Assembly (NCBI GenBank): GCA_039519185.1
Contig: CM076851.1
Span: 100,809,531-100,873,530, forward strand
Direction: 5' to 3'
Source: Astragalus membranaceus
Taxonomy: Eukaryota; Streptophyta; Magnoliopsida; Fabales; Fabaceae
Length of the DNA: 64,000 bases
This document shows positions 58,179-64,000 of the stretch, one piece after another. Numbering within the stretch: the first letter of the stretch is position 1; each line of letters begins with the position of its first letter. The notes beneath the pieces are model-generated. The model had not been told where the DNA came from, did not search any database, and worked only from the letters and a program-made list of their open reading frames with translations. Position numbers and translations under genes: made by a program.

Positions 58179-58716
58179 CTATTCCAAATGTTCTTCGTGT
58201 TCTTCTTTTCTAGAAGAATAAATGAGAATTTCATCGATAAATACCACAACAAAATGATCAAGGTAAGGTCTACAGATCCTATTCATATTATCCATAAACA
58301 CAACAGACGCATTAGTCACACCAAAAGGCATAACCAAATACTCCTTAATGGCCATATCTGGATCTGAAAGTTGTTTTCGGGATATCTTCCTTTTTAACTC
58401 TAATCTAACGATAACCATATCTCAAGTCAACCTTTGAAAAGATCGAAGCTCCTTTCAACTGGTCCATCAGACGATCTATTCTAGGCAAAGGGTATCTATT
58501 TTTCATTGTCACTTAATTCAACTGACGATAGTCCACACACAACCTAGATGATCCATCTTTCTTCTTAACAAACAGGATCGAAGCTCCCCAAGGTGAAACA
58601 CTAGGCCTAATAAACTCTTTACTCATCAAATTATCTAACTGTTTCTTTAAGTCAGCTAGTTCAACTGGTGACACGGGATAAGGAGAAATAGAATTAGGTC
58701 TTGTGTTGGGCACCAA
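58179..58716 (-). pseudogene. E3 reverse transcriptase, active site FIDE
   Basis: 58716-58513 carries SKEFIRPSVSPWGASILFVK and LCVDYRQLN; after a stop and frameshift 58418-58179 carries EYLVMPFGVTNASVVFMDNM and LDHFVVVFIDEILIYSS. The catalytic YxDD-type motif reads FIDE (58230-58241), so the second Asp is lost. The EHLE end is followed by the RNase H frame. Confidence 0.9.
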
Positions 58717-59808
58717 GTCAATAGCAAACTCAACCTATCTCTCTTTGGTGGTAATCCGAGAACATCTTCAGGAAAATCTTCTGGAAAATCCCTCACTATA
58801 GGAAAAGCATCAATATCAGGAGAATCTTTTACATCCAAAGAGCATAACATAATGTATTTTTGAGTCAAACCACTTTGTTGAAATGTACCCTCAATGGCTG
58901 GAAAAAGACTAGTAGATTCAGAAAAAGATAAAGTTTTTCTAGCACAATCTAGGCTAACATTGTTAGCCGAAAGCCGATACATGCCTAATATAATATCTAA
59001 GTCTTGAAGAGGAAGAATTACAAGATCTACAAGGAATTGTTTGTCCTCTATGATGATGGGACATTTCAAGCAACCAAAATGGGTTACAAGTGGCTTATTA
59101 GTAGGAGTAGAAACTATCAACTGGTATGGCAATTTAGACACAGGTAAACACAAATGATCCACACATGCATTTGAAATAAAAGAATGAGTAGCCCCTGAAT
59201 CAAACAATACAGAAAAGAGAGAACCTGAAACTAAACACATACCTTGCATAAGATCAGCTGACTGTGAGGCCTCAATACCCCATGCAGTAAACACACGACT
59301 CGTAGCTTGGGATCTAGCAGTCGGTGTCCCTGCACCTTGTTCTCTCTGTCCACCACTGACGCTTTTGCATGCACCTACACCACGACCACCTATTGGTCCA
59401 GCTCCATGACCTACTTCGACTGGCCTCTCCCCCTGTCTCTGTCCATTAGGACAATCTTTAGTCATGTGATCGGTCTGGACACACTGATAGCACAAACCCT
59501 CAACCTTGCAAGGACAATCCCTAGTCAAATAAGTCCCTCCGCACCAGTTACACTTCAAGACTAACCTGTTGTGTTGGTCTAGTGTAGGGTCCACTTCTAC
59601 CCTGCTGAAACCAACCACCTCTGTCTCTCCGAATAAGTCCCCCGCTCTGAGAACCACATGGTAACCCTGTCCTCCAGAACTACAACCCCGACGGGAGTCA
59701 ATGTTCTCCACTTCCATACATCTCTCTACTAACTCTGGAAACCTCCGCTCTGAGAACCTCCTGGAAACCCTGTCCTGCCTTTTGGCTTAAGTTGGTTTGG
59801 GCCTTACC
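58656..59808 (-). pseudogene. E3 gag C-terminus and aspartic protease
   Basis: Open for 353 codons from 59717. Two zinc knuckles: CNWCGGTYLTRDC (imperfect) and CYQCVQTDHMTKDC (perfect CX2CX4HX4C). A Gly/Gln-rich linker follows, then the protease with VLFDSGATHSFIS and LDIILGMYRLS. The 5' gag (capsid part) is missing because E4 starts at 59809. Unusually long intact frame for an otherwise broken element. Confidence 0.88.
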
Positions 59809-61700
59809 TGTAATATCCCAAAGTAATCATTTTAATTACTTTGATGCTTGATTGATAATTTTATTAATTGATTTCCTAAAAGTAATGTTTATGTACATTA
59901 GTGTGTTAATTACTAAATGACTTAATGAAATTAGGATCAATTAGAGATTAAGAGAGAGGGGAAGGGCATAATTGGTATTTCAATACCCAACACAATCACA
60001 CCCACACAAAATATCCTATCCACAATTCCAATCCACACATAAGAAAAAAAAAGAGGAGAGAGAGGAGCGAGCTCGAGAGAAAGAAAAGAGGAGAAGAAAG
60101 AAAAGGAAAGAAAAGAAAAGGAAGAAAAATGAGTGAGAAAGAAGAGAAGAAGATCAAAACCTTCATACCAAAAGCTTGAAAATTTCCTTCTCTTCCACTA
60201 ATTCTTGTTAGTTCAACAAAACCCTCTTTCAAATCATCAATTTTATTTGAGATTAGGGCCTTTGGAAGCTCAAAGTTAGGGATTTGAAGATTCGGGCTCA
60301 AATTGGAGCGTAGGAGTGTGTTTGGTTGGTTATCTTGTTTTCCTTGCTTGCTTCTTGTTGTTCCTACACATTCAAGGTGAGTTCTTCGAATTAATGCTTG
60401 TGATTTCCTTAATACTTGTGAATAGAACTGAATATGATGATTTTGTGTTTAGTTGCTGGAAATTTGGTGATAATTTGTGCAATTATGATGTTAAAACTTA
60501 CTGTTTGAGGAATTCTGGATATAGGTTCGGTTTTTTGATGCTGCGTATTTTCTGGTGATCCAAAAATTGTTTTGTTTACCTTTTTTGAAACTAGACTTAT
60601 TTCTCTTTAATTTGGCACTGGTTTGGTTGAAAATGGAGTTGTGTAGCTCGAGATATAGATGTCACAATTTAGGTTAAAATTCTGGAACAATTTTGTGTAT
60701 AGGTTCAGTGTTTCGTGTATAGTGTTTTCATTTGAAATTCTGTTTGAATAATTATTGTTCCATTGAAAACTAGATTGGCTTAGGCTCAAGTCCCACGCCA
60801 TTTGATTGAGTTTTGAGCATTTTAGAGGTGTCACAAGTTGGGGACAGAATCTGTTCAGTTTAGGGACCAGTCAGTTTGTTTTGTTAAACTGTACTAAATG
60901 GCATATAATTTCGAAAAGTAAAAATATTTTTCAGAAACTAGACATTCTAAGATTTCCAATGAGTGGTTGTTTGTCAAAGAATCGGTATGTTTGCCCAAAA
61001 CTTCTGCTGATCATATGTTGTTTGTGAAGATTTTAAATTGTGATCGCTTGTGAACTATCAAGAGAGAACATGATCTTGTTTTAACAAAAATGATTTGGTA
61101 TCCACAAAAGGACTTGGTGTCCACAAAAGGATTTGGTATTTACCCACCCCAAACGATTTGGTATCCACGTGAAGGATTTGGTATCCTATTAATCGGAGTT
61201 TGGGGTCCGAATGAAATATTAATAAAACACCGTGAGTAGAGTTGTGAGGGGTCACGAAAGAGCTCACTGAGATTTTATCTCACTGTTTATGTTTGTGATT
61301 TTTACTGAGAAACAGGGAAAGGCTAATACAGAGAAGCATGAGTAGCAGCTGTGTTATATGTGAAGATTGAAGGATTTTGGAGATCCATTTATATTTTGTT
61401 TAGCTCCCTAGTCATGATGTACTTCGATTAAATGACTTAGACTTGTTTTGAAGTTATGTATCACCTATGTGTATTCTAGTTTAAGATGTTGAACAACTAA
61501 GTATGAAGTGACTTTGAACCTATGCTTTAGTGTTATTAAGTAATCCTTTTGAGGACATGTGATAGATTAAAGGAAATTCTTGGACGAGTTTTCATTTAAT
61601 ATAGTTATGTTCAATGTCTTGAGCTAGAAAAAGTACTCTGATGTATGCTTTTATGTGCGTTCCGATATTTCTCTAAGTATGGGAATATTAGGGTGTTACA
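59809..61700 (+). repeat. E4 5' LTR (1892 bp)
   Basis: Begins tgtaatatcccaaag and ends ggaatattagggtgttaca. It has the same layout as E2: a purine-rich tract at about 60040-60155, then leader, then a hairpin array at 61088-61182. The open frames 60316-60558 and 60607-60834 are not protein-like. Confidence 0.88.
61088..61182 (+). repeat. Hairpin array in E4 LTR
   Basis: Five units around the loop ttggt: gat-ttggt-atc, gac-ttggt-gtc, gat-ttggt-att, gat-ttggt-atc and aggat-ttggt-atcct. Units one and two show a paired change (t/a to c/g). Spacer phrase ccacaaaag between some units. Confidence 0.75.
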
Positions 61701-61703
61701 TTT

Positions 61704-61715
61704 TGGTATCAGAGC
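61704..61715 (+). promoter_or_regulatory. E4 primer-binding site (initiator tRNA-Met type)
   Basis: tggtatcagagc, three bases after the LTR end. Confidence 0.93.
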
Positions 61716-61794
61716 TGTTCGACCTAGTCAGGCTTAGATTAGTTTAGGGTTGAGTGTGATTCCTTTTTATTCTTGTCATTTTTGTACTTATTAT

Positions 61795-62173
61795 GCTAAG
61801 AGACATTGAGCCTGATCAACTCAAACTTGGTGCATTGTATCCAAAATTTTGGCAGGGCGACCAAGACACAATCCTCGACCAAGACCTGAAGTTCCCCAAA
61901 ATCCAATTCCGGATTGGATGCAGCCAATGCTCCAAACCATGCAAGCTCAACAACAAATGAAGCAACAAATGATGAACAATCAGCAACAGATGCACCAAGA
62001 AATGATGCAGAATCAGCAGATGATGATGCAACAGATGTTCAACGCTCAATAGAATCCCCCACCGGTGCAGCCTCAGGCACCACAACCACAAGTTGATCCT
62101 CACCAGGCTTATTCCATATTTTTCAAAATGCATCCTTCCGAGTTTAGAGGAGTACTTGAAGCTATGTAAGCCC
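61795..62173 (+). pseudogene. E4 gag N-terminus
   Basis: The leader to gag reads agagacattgagcctgatca, shared with E2. From about 61849 the frame gives AGRPRHNPRPRPEVPQNPIP, then a Met/Gln-rich stretch (QQQMKQQMMNNQQQMHQEMM), typical of Tekay-type gag. It then hits TAG at 62050-62052 and continues in frame as PPPVQPQAPQPQVDPH and FFKMHPSEFRG until the inserted LTR. The conserved PxxFxG entry to the capsid domain is recognisable. Confidence 0.8.
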
Positions 62174-63091
62174 TGTAACACCCCTTTCTACCCGTTACTT
62201 CGTTTATAAAAATCAGAGTTTGAAAATCTCGTTCATAGGGAAATGTTACACATACTTCAATAAAACGTCGTTTAACAGTTTTGAAAAACAGTTCAACTCA
62301 ATACTCATGCATTCGCGTAGCACATCACAAATAAAGAATCTCCAATCTCATTTCAACGTCACTTATAAAACTCAACATAATACAACCCAATACGCAGCGG
62401 AAAATAGTAAAACATAATCAAATAGTCCACATGGACCTAATAATCAAAAATCATAAATAAATGCCGAGTTCGTTATCCCCCCCTGAGTGCTACGTATCAG
62501 AGCATGACGACTCGACTCATAAGTGAAGCTAATACCTTCACTGGGAATCACCTGCACGTTACCAACACGGGGGTAACATTCAAACAGGAAAGGGTGAGCA
62601 TCATTTCAGTCTATATAATAGAAAGTATGATAAGCACTAATCATAGGCTACGCACTAGAACAAATCAGCATCCAAACACCAAATACTCACATCATAGTCA
62701 TCTCTTACATCATTTACAATAACTCATTACATATCATGTAGATTTATGAAATGCAACCCACTCGCGGGTATATGCATGAAGGTACCTTTTCACAAAACGT
62801 CGCTTAGCCACTCAGGCCTTATCATCACTTAGCCACTCAGGCCTCAAAACATCACTGGGTTTTATGCATATGGGCATGAGACTCTATGACATGCACCGCT
62901 CAGTTCACGAAATCACACAATTACTCAGATTACGGTCAACAATGTGACCCATCACTTACCTGTTTGCTCGCACGGAGCACAGCACCTGTCAAATTCATAA
63001 TCATCACACAACATCACTAGGCCACTTAGACCTTAATATCACTTAGCCACTCAGGCCCCAAATTGTCACTTACCCATAAACATCATTTAAC

Positions 63092-63290
63092 TCAAACATT
63101 AGCCACTGAGGGCAAAAGCGTCATTTGACTAACCACCAAGGGCATCCTCGTCATTTACACATCATTATCATTAACTTTGGCCACTAGGGGCAAAACAGTC
63201 ATTTGACTAGCCACCAAGGGCATCCTCGTCATTTACACATCATTATTATTAACTTTGGCCACTAGGGGCAAAACAGTCATTTTGACACTA
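63092..63290. repeat. 78-bp tandem repeat, about 2.5 units
   Basis: The phrases ggccactaggggcaaaacag and gccaccaagggcatcctcgt recur at a 78-bp spacing (for example aactttgg at 63173 and 63251). Noncoding, inside the LTR. Confidence 0.92.
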
Positions 63291-63557
63291 CCGTGTTAAA
63301 ACTGTTGTTTATACACCAAAAGGGATTTTTAAAGAGTTCCACGTCATTTTTCAATGTCACTGGGACGATCACCGGGGACAGCCACTTGGGCGCCCACAAA
63401 CAGTCAGAAAATAACAATTTTCCATTTTAAAAATTGAACACATAGATAGACAGCGGAAAAAGCTTCACGACACTTTTTGAATCGTTCGAAACGGACGTCG
63501 GAGTCAAAAGTTATGATAAAAATAAGTTTGGGAAAAATTAGACAACGTTCTGAAAAT

Positions 63558-63860
63558 TGGCGCCTTAGGCGCCCAGGCAACACAGGCACCCAGCGCCCAG
63601 GCGCGCACAACACAAAGCAACACAGCGCCACAGGCGCCCAGCGCCCAGGCGCGCACCAAGCAACACAGACACGGGCGCCATGCGCCCAGGGAGCAACAAC
63701 GCGCGCACAGCGCAACAAAAACAAGACACGGGCGCCTAGCGCCCAGGCGCAAAACGCAACACGCACGCCCCAGGCGCCCAGCGCCCAGGCGCGCCAGACA
63801 CGCACAGCAACACACTCCATCAGGCGCCCAGCGCCCTGCTCAAGCACCCAGCGCCCAGAA
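63558..63860. repeat. GC-rich ggcgcc island of the LTR at 62174
   Basis: Many copies of aggcgcccagcgcccaggcg in varied spacing, with cacag spacers. It is related to 43451-43705. The open frames on both strands are products of this composition, not genes. Confidence 0.9.
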
Positions 63861-64000
63861 AACAGCAACACACCCAGAATTTGTTCAACACTCTTTTTAA
63901 CACTAAAAATTGGTTTTTCTTGACAACTTGAAATTATAAAAACTCAACAATTTCCAGCAACACAAAAACACACTTTTCTCATTCAAAATTACCAAACTCA

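Larger units (their letters stand above)
46463..59808 (-). mobile_element. E3: decayed Ty3/gypsy element, internal region, with nested insertions
   Basis: Minus-strand order from the right: gag zinc knuckles and protease (59808-58656), reverse transcriptase (58716-58179), RNase H (58176-57600), integrase zinc finger and start of core (57400-57133), then after the inserted hAT and E2 the rest of the integrase (47424-47007) and its C-terminal domain (46771-46529), then the polypurine tract. This is the canonical Ty3/gypsy order. Its 5' part is cut at 59808, where E4 begins. Confidence 0.88.
59809..62173 (+). mobile_element. E4: 5' part of another Ty3/gypsy element
   Basis: LTR 59809-61700, PBS 61704-61715, then gag to 62173, where the LTR at 62174 is inserted. 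The right half lies beyond the window, so its target duplication (left flank ttacc) cannot be checked. Confidence 0.85.
62174..64000 (-). mobile_element. LTR of the same family as 1-866, cut by window end
   Basis: Begins tgtaacacccctttctaccc and runs out of the window. Strand is inferred from its similarity in layout to the solo LTR 42322-44927. Regions: crossing point cgcagcggaaaatag at about 62394, the c-run and ctgagtgctacgtatcagag (62480-62502), repeats of cttagccactcaggcc (62806-63060), tandem repeats (63092-63290) and a GC island (63558-63860). It interrupts the gag of E4. Confidence 0.85.

Noticed and set aside
61849..62052. Met/Gln-rich protein that could be taken for a plant transcription activator
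   Set aside because: Directly follows an LTR and primer-binding site; it is the gag start of E4.
63404..63923. Ala/Arg/Cys-rich frames of 100-155 codons on both strands; likewise 43408-43717
   Set aside because: Products of ggcgcc tandem repeats in LTRs.

Overview
The window is plant nuclear DNA from a repeat-rich dicot. Genes have introns and every large block is a transposon or a gene remnant. A TAT/Ogre-type LTR retrotransposon together with Tekay-type Ty3/gypsy elements suggests a papilionoid legume, but that is inference. I see no intact single-copy host gene, rRNA or tRNA gene.

Layout. 1-866: 3' end of a long gypsy-type LTR. 870-1985: 3' exons of a FAR1/MULE-transposase-like gene, frameshifted. 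2308-3130: 264-bp direct repeats. 3983-5597: a broken copy of a gene whose N-terminal domain also occurs in the Ulp1-like gene, followed by a coiled-coil tail. 5846-6432: a 76-bp minisatellite. 6989-18663 (minus strand): a multi-exon Ulp1/C48 cysteine-protease-like gene that keeps its catalytic His, Asp, Gln and Cys. Its second intron is split by an 8.75-kb Tekay-like retrotransposon (E1, 9086-17833, TSD tattt). 19801-20516: two MITEs. From 20530: a Helitron-like terminus, with an NPH3-domain fragment nearby. About 26746-45947: a CACTA-like element carrying a calcium-dependent protein kinase exon and other gene pieces. Inside it sits a coding-free TAT/Ogre-like element (30774-45763, TSD aagtc), whose 3' LTR contains a solo LTR (42322-44927, TSD cagct). 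46350-59808 (minus): a decayed gypsy element (E3). Its integrase is interrupted by a hAT-type element (47425-48398), and the end of that hAT is interrupted by a very young Tekay-like element (E2, 48400-57127, TSD aatgc). 59809-62173: the start of another gypsy element (E4), interrupted by an LTR (62174 onward) of the same family as the one at position 1, in the opposite orientation.

The most interesting signal is in the LTRs. Four LTR families carry, near the end next to the primer-binding site, a short array of hairpins. Loop sequences are conserved within a family and unrelated or only partly related between families. In three of the four families the stems change on both sides together: gtacgg/ccgtac, gtacga/tcgtac, aacacg/cgtgtt in one; agtacg/cgtact, cgataccg/cggtatcg in another; gat/atc, gac/gtc in a third. 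In the fourth the stem is constant and the tetraloop varies. This looks like structure maintained or regenerated in the RNA leader and is not a known named feature to me. A second signal is that E1 and E2 share the same broken reverse-transcriptase active site (FIDG) and show no integrase, yet the two LTRs of E2 differ at only two sites that I can find. This implies recent mobilisation in trans of a dead lineage.
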